A stretch of 64,000 nt of DNA from contig JBBDXI010000091.1 of assembly GCA_040902425.1 (NCBI GenBank), forward strand, positions 1 through 64,000. The letters are read 5' to 3'. Below the pieces are notes generated by a model. It did no database searches and had not been told where the DNA came from. It saw only the letters and a list, made by a program, of their open reading frames with translations. The stretch's first letter is position 1; the number at the start of each line of letters is the position of its first letter. A program made the position numbers and the translations under genes. Positions 51,184 to 58,830 of this stretch are shown here, one piece after another. Origin of the DNA: JBBDXI01 sp040902425 (GTDB lineage Bacteria > Planctomycetota > Phycisphaerae > Phycisphaerales > UBA1924).

Positions 51184-52488
51184 ATGGCCCACGACGCAGT
51201 CCTCTCCGCCACGCTCGACCTCGTCCGCCGGCACGACCCCCAGGTCGCCGACCTCATCGCCAAGGAGGCGGACCGCCAGCAGAGCACCATCGAGCTGATC
51301 GCCAGCGAGAACCACGTCTCCGCGGCGGTGATGCACGCGATGGGGACGCCGCTGACGAACAAGTACGCCGAGGGGTACCCGGGGGCGCGGTACTACGGGG
51401 GGTGCGTGTTCCACGATCAGATCGAGGAACTGGCGCGGCAGCGAGCGTGCCAGTTGTTTGGCTGCAGGTTCGCCAACGTGCAGCCGCACTCGGGCGCCCA
51501 GGCGAACCAGGCGGCGTTCATGGCCACGCTGGAGCCGGGGGACACGTTCGCGTCGCTGGTGCTCAAGGATGGCGGGCACCTGAGCCACGGGATGAAGATC
51601 AACTTCTCCGGGCGGTTCTTCCGGCCGGTGCACTACCCGCTGCACTACGGGAAGGACCACGCGGAGTACGAGCGGATCGACTACGACGCGGTGAAGGCGG
51701 TGTGCAAGGAGCACAAACCCAAGGCGCTGCTCTGCGGGTACTCGGCGTACCCGCGGGTGATCGACTTCGCGAAGTTCCGCGAGGCGGCGGACTCGGTCGG
51801 GGCCCTGCTGATCGCCGACATCGCCCACATCGCGGGGTTGGTGGCCGCGGGCGTGCACCCCTCGCCCTTCCCGCACGCGCACATCGTGACGACAACCACG
51901 CACAAGACGCTGCGCGGGCCGCGGGGCGGGCTGATCCTGACCAGCGACGAGGAACTGGCGAAGAAGATCGACAAGGCGGTCTTCCCCGGGGCGCAAGGCG
52001 GGCCCCTGATGCACATCATCGGGGCGAAGGCGGTGGCGTTCGGCGAGGCGCTGAGGCCGGAGTTCAAGGCCTACAGCCAGCAGGTGGTGAAGAACGCGCA
52101 GGCGCTGGCGAAGTCGCTGATGGCCCTGAAGTACCGCATCACCACCGGCGGCACCGACAACCACCTGATGCTGGTGGACCTGCGGGCCCGGGCCGAGGCC
52201 CTGACCGGGGCCGACGCCGAGAAATGGCTGGAGATGGCGGGGATCGTCTGCAACAAGAACGGCATCCCCGACGACCCCCGCCCGCCCCGCGTGACCAGCG
52301 GCGTGCGCCTGGGCTCCCCCGCGGCCACGACCCGGGGCTTCAAGGAGCGCGAGATGGAGCAGGTGGCGGGGTGGATCGACCGGGTTCTGGATGCGGGGCT
52401 GTCGGGGCCGGAAGCCCTGGAGCGCGAGGCACGGGCGGTCCGGGAAGAGGTGAGATCGTTGTGCGCGAAGTTCCCGCTGCCCGCATGA
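51184..52488 (+). CDS. glyA: Serine hydroxymethyltransferase
   Basis: A 434-residue PLP enzyme interconverting serine and glycine with tetrahydrofolate, the main source of one-carbon units. Motifs: TIELIASENHVSAAVMHAMG, LTNKYAEGYPGARYYGGC, NVQPHSGAQANQAAFMA, LLIADIAHIAGLVAAGVHPS and the PLP Lys in VTTTTHKTLRGPRGG. The C-terminal domain (TSGVRLGSPAATTRGF) is complete. ATG 51184 is supported by the -10 element six bases before it. Confidence 0.96.
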   Translation: MAHDAVLSATLDLVRRHDPQVADLIAKEADRQQSTIELIASENHVSAAVMHAMGTPLTNKYAEGYPGARYYGGCVFHDQIEELARQRACQLFGCRFANVQPHSGAQANQAAFMATLEPGDTFASLVLKDGGHLSHGMKINFSGRFFRPVHYPLHYGKDHAEYERIDYDAVKAVCKEHKPKALLCGYSAYPRVIDFAKFREAADSVGALLIADIAHIAGLVAAGVHPSPFPHAHIVTTTTHKTLRGPRGGLILTSDEELAKKIDKAVFPGAQGGPLMHIIGAKAVAFGEALRPEFKAYSQQVVKNAQALAKSLMALKYRITTGGTDNHLMLVDLRARAEALTGADAEKWLEMAGIVCNKNGIPDDPRPPRVTSGVRLGSPAATTRGFKEREMEQVAGWIDRVLDAGLSGPEALEREARAVREEVRSLCAKFPLPA

Positions 52489-52535
52489 AACACCCGGCGC
52501 GGCAATGATGGACCGGCGGAGCAGGAGACCAACGG

Positions 52536-53330
52536 ATGCGAATGCTGCTGATGGCGTTGATGGGGCTGCTCGTGGCCGCGCCGGCCCTGGCGCAGAAACT
52601 CGAGTCCCGCGAGGTCGAGTACACGCACGGGGATGTGAAGCTCCGCGGCCTGCTGGTGTTCGACCCCTCGCAGGCGGGCAAGCGACCGGCGGTGCTGATC
52701 TTCCCGGAATGGTGGGGGCGGAACGACTACGCCAAGGCGCGGGCGGAGCAGCTGGCGCAGGCGGGGTACATCGCCTTCGCGGCCGATATGTACGGCGACG
52801 CGAAGACCACGACCAGGCCGGAGGAAGCGCAGGCGCTGACCCGGCCCCTCTACGCCGACGGCATGCTCATGCGCGAGCGGGCGGCGGCGGCGCTCGCCGT
52901 GCTGAAGAGCCAGCCGAACGTGGACGGGGCGAAGGTGGCCGCGATCGGGTACTGCTTCGGGGGGGCCAACGCGCTGGAGCTGGCGCGGTCGGGGGCGGAG
53001 GTGGCGGCCGTGGTGAGCTTCCACGGGTCGCTGAAGACGGCCAGCCCGGAGGATGCGAAGAACATCCGGGGGAAGGTCCTGGTCCTGACGGGCGGGGCGG
53101 ACCCGCTGGTGCCGGGGGAGGAGCGGGAGGCGTTCATCAAGGAGATGGAGGAGGGGAAGGTGGATGCGCAGATGGTGGTGTACTCGGGGGCGAAGCACAG
53201 CTTCACGAACCCGGCCGCGGACAGGGCGGGGATGCCGCCGGTGGGGTATGACAAGAGGGCGGATGAGCGGTCGTGGGAGGCGATGATGGACCTGTTCAGG
53301 GGAACGATCGGGGCGGGCAAGAAGTCCTGA
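52536..53330 (+). CDS. Exported dienelactone hydrolase-family protein
   Basis: A 264-residue alpha/beta-hydrolase. The N-terminus (MRMLLMALMGLLVAAPALAQ) is a signal peptide with an ALAQ cleavage region. The catalytic triad is visible: nucleophile Cys in AAIGYCFGGANALELA, Asp in VLTGGADPLVPGEE and His in GAKHSFTNPAADRAG. The IFPEWWGRNDYAKARAEQLA segment is typical of the family. Known members hydrolyse dienelactones; in planctomycetes the substrate is unknown. ATG 52536 has GGAGA upstream; ATG 52542 is an alternative. Confidence 0.87.
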   Translation: MRMLLMALMGLLVAAPALAQKLESREVEYTHGDVKLRGLLVFDPSQAGKRPAVLIFPEWWGRNDYAKARAEQLAQAGYIAFAADMYGDAKTTTRPEEAQALTRPLYADGMLMRERAAAALAVLKSQPNVDGAKVAAIGYCFGGANALELARSGAEVAAVVSFHGSLKTASPEDAKNIRGKVLVLTGGADPLVPGEEREAFIKEMEEGKVDAQMVVYSGAKHSFTNPAADRAGMPPVGYDKRADERSWEAMMDLFRGTIGAGKKS

Positions 53331-53349
53331 GTCCAGCGTCCGTGACGCG

Positions 53350-53480
53350 CGAAGAGGATCTAACGCGAAGATCCCCGAAGGCGCGAAGATCGCGAAGAAC
53401 AAGGAAGAGTGTGGCGCTGCTCGCCCCCCATCTGCCTCTTCCTTCGCGTTCTTCGCGACCTTCGCGTTAAGACTCTTCGT
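53350..53480. repeat. GCGAAG-rich extragenic palindrome, copy 1
   Basis: Repeated CGCGAAG units on the left (about 53350-53408) are mirrored as CTTCGCG units on the right (about 53435-53478), for example GATCGCGAAGAAC on the left and GTTCTTCGCGACC on the right. Translated in either direction it gives NAKVAKNAKE-type peptides. It lies between the hydrolase stop and the M32 carboxypeptidase stop. A second copy is at 55140-55221. Confidence 0.7.
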
Positions 53481-53494
53481 TGTGCGGCCAGTCG

Positions 53495-55072
53495 TCACAC
53501 GCCGTAGATCGGGCGGAGCTTGCCTTCGAGGTAGCGCATGAACGGGTCCGCCGTGAGGGGCTTGCCGGTGAGCATGCGGCAGAGGTCGGCCGCGCGGTAG
53601 CGCTTGCCGTGGGCGTGGATGTTGGTGTTGAGCCAGGCTTTGAGGCCCTTGAACTCGCCCCTGGCGATCTGGCGGTCGAGGTCGCCGATCTGGCCGCGGA
53701 TGGTCTCCCAGAGCTGCGCCGCGTAGAGGTTGCCCAGCGTGTACGTGGGGAAGTAGCCGATCAGGCCGAAGGACCAGTGGACATCCTGCAGGCAGCCGCG
53801 CCGGTCGTCGGGGACATCGACGCCGAGGAGTTCCTTGAAGCGTTTGCACCAGACGCCGGGGAGGTCGCGGGGCTTGAGGTCGCCGGCGAGCAGGGCCCGC
53901 TCCATCTCGAAGCGGAGCATGACGTGGAGGTTGTAGGTGGCCTCGTCGGCCTCGACGCGGATGTAGCTGGGGGTGACGAGGTTGACAGCCCGGTAGAGGT
54001 CATCCGGCGAGTAGGGGTCGAGGGCGGGGCCGAGCATTCTCTTGGCGTGGGGGAGGGCCCATTCCCAGAAGCCCCGCGAGCGGCCGACGAGGTTCTCCCA
54101 CATGCGCGACTGGCTCTCGTGAATGCCGAGGGAGATGGAGTCGGCGAGGGGGTTGCCGAAGAGGGTGAGGTCGCCGTTAGACACCGGCGGGACGCCTGTG
54201 CTACTGGAGAGAGTCAGCCTGGCGGTCTTGGGGAGGCCCTGCTCGTAGAGGCCGTGCCCGGCCTCGTGCATGGTGCCGTAGAGGGCATCGGTGAACTTCT
54301 CGTCGCGGTAGCGGGTGGTCAGGCGGGTGTCGCCGGGGGCCATGCCGGAGCAGAACGGGTGCGTGGTCACGTCGAGGCGCCCGGCGTGGAGGTCGAAGCC
54401 CATGGCCTCAAGGATGAAGAGGCCGAACTTGTGCTGCTTGTCGGCGTCCACCTTGACCTTCAGGGGGGCGTCGCTGGGGCGCTTGCCGCGCGAGATCTCG
54501 GCGATGAACGCGGCCAGGCGCTGCTGGAGGGGCTTGAAGACGCCCTCGACCTCGCGCGCGGTCATGCCCGGCTCGTACTCGTTGAGCAGGGCGTCGTAGC
54601 GCTCCCCGCCTTTCGGAACGCCGTAGCAGTCGGCCTTCTGCCGCGAGAGGTCGAACATCTTCTCGAGCATGGGGGCGAAGAGATTGAAATCGCTCTTCTC
54701 GCGGGCGTCCTTCCAGACTTCCTGGGCCTGGCTGCCGGTGCGGGCGAGCTCCGCGACCAGCTCCCTGGGGAGCTTGGTGGCCAGGTCGTAGTCGCGCCGG
54801 AACTCGCGGACGGCCGCGGCCGTGGGCGAGGCGGGGTCCCTGGTGAGGGTCGCGTCGGCCTCGCAGGCGGCGATGAGCTCGCCCACGCGGGGGTTGGTGC
54901 GGCGCTCGTGGACCAGCGACGCGACAAGGGCCTGCTCCTCGGAGCGGTGGGCCGCGGCCCCGTGGGGCATGTAGGTCTCCTGGTCCCAGTTCAGGAGGGA
55001 GGCGACGGAGTTGAGCGTGGCGGCCTCGCGGGCGAGGCGGCAGAGGGCGACGTACGGGGATTCGGTGGGCAC
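53495..55072 (-). CDS. Carboxypeptidase M32 (thermostable carboxypeptidase 1 family)
   Basis: A 525-residue zinc metallocarboxypeptidase. The HExxH motif is HEAGH at 269-273 within GTMHEAGHGLYEQGL, and the third ligand glutamate lies in the conserved IHESQSRMWENLVGRS. Other family segments are ASLLNWDQETYMPHGA, TTHPFCSGMAPGDTRLTTRY and VHWSFGLIGYFPTYTLGNLY. It releases C-terminal residues from peptides in the cytosol. GTG 55072 is chosen: GGAG lies 9 bases upstream and TAGACT further upstream can act as -10. An in-frame ATG at 55144 lies inside the repeat region. The gene is bracketed by two copies of the same palindrome. Confidence 0.92.
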   Translation of the reverse strand: MPTESPYVALCRLAREAATLNSVASLLNWDQETYMPHGAAAHRSEEQALVASLVHERRTNPRVGELIAACEADATLTRDPASPTAAAVREFRRDYDLATKLPRELVAELARTGSQAQEVWKDAREKSDFNLFAPMLEKMFDLSRQKADCYGVPKGGERYDALLNEYEPGMTAREVEGVFKPLQQRLAAFIAEISRGKRPSDAPLKVKVDADKQHKFGLFILEAMGFDLHAGRLDVTTHPFCSGMAPGDTRLTTRYRDEKFTDALYGTMHEAGHGLYEQGLPKTARLTLSSSTGVPPVSNGDLTLFGNPLADSISLGIHESQSRMWENLVGRSRGFWEWALPHAKRMLGPALDPYSPDDLYRAVNLVTPSYIRVEADEATYNLHVMLRFEMERALLAGDLKPRDLPGVWCKRFKELLGVDVPDDRRGCLQDVHWSFGLIGYFPTYTLGNLYAAQLWETIRGQIGDLDRQIARGEFKGLKAWLNTNIHAHGKRYRAADLCRMLTGKPLTADPFMRYLEGKLRPIYGV

Positions 55073-55139
55073 GGCGTGGGCTCCGGAGAAGTCGGGGAGT
55101 CTACGCGAGCGCGGCCGCGGCCCGTAAGGAGAAGGCTCT

Positions 55140-55221
55140 TTCAACGCGAAGGGCGCGAAGATCGCGAAGGTGATCTGAGGAAGGCAGCGTCCTTCGCGTT
55201 CTTCGCGCCCTTCGCGTTGAA
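55140..55221. repeat. GCGAAG-rich extragenic palindrome, copy 2
   Basis: Left arm 55142-55170 and right arm 55191-55219 are 29-base inverted repeats (CAACGCGAAGGGCGCGAAGA and its complement) with two mismatches and a 20-base loop; two further A-T pairs extend the stem on each side. It is the same family as the element at 53350-53480. Confidence 0.75.
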
Positions 55222-55253
55222 GACCGTGAGACCGAACGACCGCTGTACGACGT

Positions 55254-56276
55254 TCAGATCTCGACCACGACTTTCAGCTGGTCCGGCGCGGCGGCGGCCT
55301 TGAGGGCGGCCAGGGCGTCGGCGAGCCTGGCCCGCTTCGTGATCAGGGGCAGGACGTCGATCTCGGCCGCGGCGAGGCGGGCGATGGCCTCGGCGGGGTT
55401 GCCGCAGCGGGCGCCGAGGAGCTCGATCTCGTTCTCGACCAGGGGTGAGAGGTCGTTGCGGGCGCCGGGGCCCGAGGAAGGGAGCGCGCAGGCCTGGCCG
55501 GTGCAGGCGGGGTCGCCCCGGAGGACGACCTTGCCGCGCGGGCGGACGAGCTGCAGGGCCAGGGCGAAGCCCGCGGGGGTGCCGGTGCAATCGACGACGA
55601 TGTCCTGGTCGTGGCGGCGTCCGGCCTCGGCGCTGTGGCGGTGCTTGATCCCCCACTTCTCGCAGAGCGAGAACTTCTCGGGGCTGGAGCCCAGCACGCG
55701 GACGGAGGCGTTGAGGCGGACCATGACTTGGGCGCACAGGAGGGCATCCACGCCGTCGCCCAGGACCGTGACGTAGGGCTTCCCCTCGATACGGACGATG
55801 GTCGCGGCGTGGAGGGCCGCCCCGAGGGGCGTGGCGAAGACGGCCTGCTCGTCGCTGACCGACGGCGGGACCTCGGCGAGATTGCGCAGGGGGAGCCTCA
55901 GACGTTCGGCGAGGGCGCCATCCCAGCCGCGAACACCGAGCGTGCGGCGGGCGCGGCAGTGGTTGGGCAGCCCGCCCTTGCACATGTCGCACTTGCCGCA
56001 GGCGATGGTGGGCGAGCCGACGACCCGCTTGCCCTCCCAGCGCTTGCGGAGGTCGGCCTCGGCCGCGACGGACTCGACCACCCCGACGAACTCGTGGCCG
56101 AGGGTGAGGGGCTCGGGGGGCAGGTCCGCGGGGGGCGGGCCGGCGTTGACCAGGGCGTCGAAGGTGGAGAGGCCGACGCGGAGGGGACGGATGATGGCCT
56201 CGCCGGGCGCGGGCGCGGGGGCCTCCGCGCGGGGGTCGAGCAGGACCTTCGAGCCGTCGTAACGCACTGCTCGCAC
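55254..56276 (-). CDS. Zinc-type alcohol dehydrogenase-like protein (MDR superfamily)
   Basis: A 340-residue medium-chain dehydrogenase. The structural zinc site is complete (CGKCDMCKGGLPNHC, C93, C96, C99, C107) and GHEFVGVVES (60-69) is typical. The catalytic zinc Cys, normally in a CGTD-type motif near residue 37, is a serine here (VGLSTFD, S37); the His-Glu pair H61-E62 is kept. The cofactor region (TVLGDGVDALLCAQVM) has G.G..G-like spacing. It may have altered metal binding or activity. The start is GTG 56276 with GGAG upstream. Substrate unknown. Confidence 0.8.
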   Translation of the reverse strand: MRAVRYDGSKVLLDPRAEAPAPAPGEAIIRPLRVGLSTFDALVNAGPPPADLPPEPLTLGHEFVGVVESVAAEADLRKRWEGKRVVGSPTIACGKCDMCKGGLPNHCRARRTLGVRGWDGALAERLRLPLRNLAEVPPSVSDEQAVFATPLGAALHAATIVRIEGKPYVTVLGDGVDALLCAQVMVRLNASVRVLGSSPEKFSLCEKWGIKHRHSAEAGRRHDQDIVVDCTGTPAGFALALQLVRPRGKVVLRGDPACTGQACALPSSGPGARNDLSPLVENEIELLGARCGNPAEAIARLAAAEIDVLPLITKRARLADALAALKAAAAPDQLKVVVEI

Positions 56277-56379
56277 GGGGGGCTCCGGGAGAGAATGATC
56301 GCGCGGCCGCGGGGATTCGCGGGTAATTCAGTATCGGACTGATCGGGCGGGCCCGTGAGGGGTTCCGCCGTCCGATGCG

Positions 56380-57192
56380 TCACTGGAGGGGATAGCCGGC
56401 GGGGGGCGCGGCCACCTCGTTGGGCGGGCCGGGGATGAAGGGGAGCAGTTCGTAGAGGCGCGGCTCGCGGCTGAAGACGGGGTAGTAGTAGACCGAGCGG
56501 CCCGCGAAGGGGTCGCTGGACTGGTCGAGCCAGACGATCCAGGCGCCGTGGTCGAGGCCGAGGTCCTGGCCCGTGAGCGTGCGGAGCGAGGCGAGGCTGG
56601 CGCGGTTCACGGCGAGGTCGGCATCCCCGAGGCCCGCGATCAGGCCCTGGAGGACGCGGCGCTGCGCGTACTGGCCAAGGGCGTGCGCGGCCTGGGCGCG
56701 GACGGCGGGCTCGGTCTCCTGGCGGGGGCTCGGCCGGCGCGGGTCGGGCTCGCGCATGGCGAGCATGAGCGGGTCGATGGCGGCCTCGCTGTGGAGGCGC
56801 TGCAGGCCGCGGGCCGCCTCCTGGCGGACGAGGGGGTCCTTGTCGGCGAGGGCGGCGAGGAGGGTCGGGACGTGCGAGGGGTCGCCGTGGGCGGCGAGGC
56901 CGCGCAGCGCGGCGATGCGGACGGCGGGATCGGTGTCGCGGGCGTTGGTCTCGAAGCGCCAGATGTACAGCGGCTCGCCGGCGAAGGGGAGGCCGGCGAG
57001 GCCGAGGGTGCCCAGGTAGCGGTTGTTGGCGTCGTACTCATCCTCGGCCATGGCCGCCAGCTCCAGGGGCGTGCGCCGGGTGTCGAAGGCCTCCAGGATG
57101 CTGGTGGCGCCGGGGCGGGTGTTGAACGCGCAGGCGCCCAGGGCGGCGGCCAGGAGCGGGAGGAGGAGCGCAGCGCGGGTGGTGGCGGTCAC
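56380..57192 (-). CDS. HEAT-repeat lipoprotein
   Basis: A 270-residue protein with a lipobox ALGAC after a hydrophobic leader, so membrane-anchored. The mature part contains several HEAT/PBS-lyase-like repeats: VRIAALRGLAAHGDPSHVPT, VRQEAARGLQRLHSEAAIDP and VRAQAAHALGQYAQRRVLQG, then VNRASLASLRTLTGQDLGLD. The C-terminal 60 residues are Tyr/Pro-rich. Such repeats form protein-binding scaffolds. The start is GTG 57192, overlapping the stop of the preceding gene (GTGA). Confidence 0.82.
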   Translation of the reverse strand: MTATTRAALLLPLLAAALGACAFNTRPGATSILEAFDTRRTPLELAAMAEDEYDANNRYLGTLGLAGLPFAGEPLYIWRFETNARDTDPAVRIAALRGLAAHGDPSHVPTLLAALADKDPLVRQEAARGLQRLHSEAAIDPLMLAMREPDPRRPSPRQETEPAVRAQAAHALGQYAQRRVLQGLIAGLGDADLAVNRASLASLRTLTGQDLGLDHGAWIVWLDQSSDPFAGRSVYYYPVFSREPRLYELLPFIPGPPNEVAAPPAGYPLQ

Positions 57193-57950
57193 AGGAAGGT
57201 CTGCTCGTTGTCGGGGCGGAGGGCGACCGGGCGGGCGAAGATCTCGCGGGCGACGATGGCCCGGCGCCAGTCGGCGGGGGTCAGGGGCATGCCCTCGGCT
57301 GAGGGTGCGCTGTGGGCGACATGGGTGAGCGGCAAGGGGGCCGTCTCCGCGTCGGCCATCCGCTCGCGGAGCGTTCCCTGGCGGTTCTGGGGCTGAACCT
57401 GGGGCTGGGCCTTCTGGGCGGTGCGCTTGGAGCGGGAGCGCTGCCGGCCCGGGCGATCGGGGCGCGCCTCGGCCGGAGGGGTGGCCGGTGTAGAACGCTG
57501 CACGATGATGGGGCCGGAACTGCCGGGGATGAAGATGATGGGCTGGGCGGGGCGGTTCTGGATCGGCGCCGGAGGCGGCCGCAGAACGACGGACGCCGGG
57601 ATGGGCTCCCGCGGGCCGGGCTGGCGGGCGCCGGCCTCCTCGGCGCGCCGGCGGGCAAGGGCCTCGCGCCGGCGGCGCAGCTCCTCGAGACGCCGGTCGG
57701 TCTCGGTCTCGGATCGGGGGACCTCATGCGTCGCCGGCGCGGCGTGGTGGGAGGGGGCCGGGGCGTGGCCGGTGCGGAGGTGCTCCAGCTCGCGGCGCTC
57801 GATCTCCTCCTGGACCTTCTTGCGGGCGTTCTGCTCCTGAAGCTTCTTCAGGACCCAGGTGAGGATGCTGAAGCCGATGACGATCGCCAGGCCGAGGAAC
57901 TGCAGCCACTGCTGCGTGTTCTGGCGGACCTGGGCGAGGAGCGGTTCCAT
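57189..57950 (-). CDS. Single-span membrane protein with coiled coil and disordered tail
   Basis: A 253-residue protein. One helix (about 15-34, LQFLGLAIVIGFSILTWVLK) is followed by a charged coiled coil (KLQEQNARKKVQEEIERREL) and a His/Pro-rich stretch, then a second charged helix (RLEELRRRREALARRRAEE), and a long Pro/Gln-rich disordered part. The last 40 residues (LTPADWRRAIVAREIFARPV) look ordered. It is translationally coupled to the HEAT lipoprotein. The start ATG 57950 has TAGAAT 8 bases upstream. Not a recognised family. Confidence 0.72.
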   Translation of the reverse strand: MEPLLAQVRQNTQQWLQFLGLAIVIGFSILTWVLKKLQEQNARKKVQEEIERRELEHLRTGHAPAPSHHAAPATHEVPRSETETDRRLEELRRRREALARRRAEEAGARQPGPREPIPASVVLRPPPAPIQNRPAQPIIFIPGSSGPIIVQRSTPATPPAEARPDRPGRQRSRSKRTAQKAQPQVQPQNRQGTLRERMADAETAPLPLTHVAHSAPSAEGMPLTPADWRRAIVAREIFARPVALRPDNEQTFL

Positions 57951-57958
57951 CGGACGTG

Positions 57959-57964
57959 ATTCTA
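57959..57964 (-). promoter_or_regulatory. -10 element TAGAAT of the membrane protein/HEAT operon
   Basis: On the minus strand TAGAAT precedes the ATG at 57950 by 8 bases. It overlaps the 3' end of the upstream ABC ATPase gene (stop at 57962), so the two-gene operon has its own promoter. Confidence 0.5.
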
Positions 57965-58768
57965 GTGGCTGGCCGGGCCGGATGCCGCGATGAGGGCGCG
58001 CCGGCGCGGATGGGCGCCCTCTCCCAGGGCCTCGAAGCGGACCTGGAAGACGGGGTCCAGCGTGGCGGGGGTGAGCGTGGCGGGGGCGGGGCCGGCGGCG
58101 ACGAGGGTCCCGGATGGGTCCAGGACCCAGGCGTGGTCGGCGTAGCGCAGGGCGAGGCTGAGGTCGTGGAGGATGACGGCGACCGAAAGGCCGCGCCGGG
58201 CGAGGGCGTGGAGCAGGTCCATGCTCTCCAGGGCGTGGCGGGGGTCCATGGCGCTGACGGGCTCATCGGCGAGGAGGGTCCGGCGCTCGGGGGGCTCGGC
58301 GGACGACTCGAGCTGGATGAGCACGCGGGCGAGGGCGGCCCGCTGCTGCTGGCCGGCGCTGAGGGCGCCGAAGGGCTCGCCGGCGCGGTCGGCGAGGCCC
58401 GCACGCCCGAGGGCGGCGGTGATGGAGGGTTCGGCCGGGTCGCCCGCGCCGCCGGCGGCGTAGCGCCCCAGGGCGACGAACTGGCGGAGCGTGTAGGCGA
58501 AGGCGAGGCTGGTGCGCTGGGCGAGGAAGCCGATCCGCCGGGCGCGGGGGCCGTGGCCGAGGGCCGAGACGTCGTGACCGTCGAGGGTGACCCGCCCTGC
58601 GGTCGGGCGCAGGACGCCGGCCATGAGCCGCAGGAGCGTGGACTTGCCCGCGCCGTTGGGGCCGACGATGACGGTGAGGGCGCCGGGGGCGAGGCCCGCC
58701 CCGATGCCCCGCAGCACGGGGCGGGAAGGGTGGTAGGCAAAGCCCGCCTCCTCGAGCCGCAGGGTCAT
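57962..58768 (-). CDS. ABC transporter ATP-binding protein (iron/cobalamin type)
   Basis: A 268-residue ABC ATPase. Walker A VGPNGAGKSTLLRLMAG, signature LSAGQQQRAALARVLIQL, Walker B region TLLADEPVSAMDPRHAL, and switch His in VAVILHDLSLALRYAD. The layout and the LHDLSLALRYAD segment resemble FecE/HmuV/BtuD proteins that energise iron-siderophore, heme or vitamin B12 uptake. No permease or substrate-binding gene is adjacent, so it is an orphan here. ATG 58768 has TACCAT five bases upstream; an in-frame extension to 58969 is low complexity. Confidence 0.88.
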   Translation of the reverse strand: MTLRLEEAGFAYHPSRPVLRGIGAGLAPGALTVIVGPNGAGKSTLLRLMAGVLRPTAGRVTLDGHDVSALGHGPRARRIGFLAQRTSLAFAYTLRQFVALGRYAAGGAGDPAEPSITAALGRAGLADRAGEPFGALSAGQQQRAALARVLIQLESSAEPPERRTLLADEPVSAMDPRHALESMDLLHALARRGLSVAVILHDLSLALRYADHAWVLDPSGTLVAAGPAPATLTPATLDPVFQVRFEALGEGAHPRRRALIAASGPASH

Positions 58769-58773
58769 GGCGC

Positions 58774-58779
58774 ATGGTA
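58774..58779 (-). promoter_or_regulatory. -10-like element TACCAT of the ABC ATPase gene
   Basis: On the minus strand TACCAT precedes the ATG at 58768 by 5 bases, close to the leaderless spacing but shorter than in the other cases. Confidence 0.35.
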
Positions 58780-58830
58780 CCGCGGCCGTGGCACGATAAG
58801 CTTGTCCCTTCCTTTCCCGGGAGCAGCGGC

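Noticed and set aside
53350..55221. Composite transposon or CRISPR made of the two GCGAAG repeats
   Set aside because: There is no transposase, no target-site duplication and no regular spacer structure; the elements are hairpins, not direct repeats with spacers.
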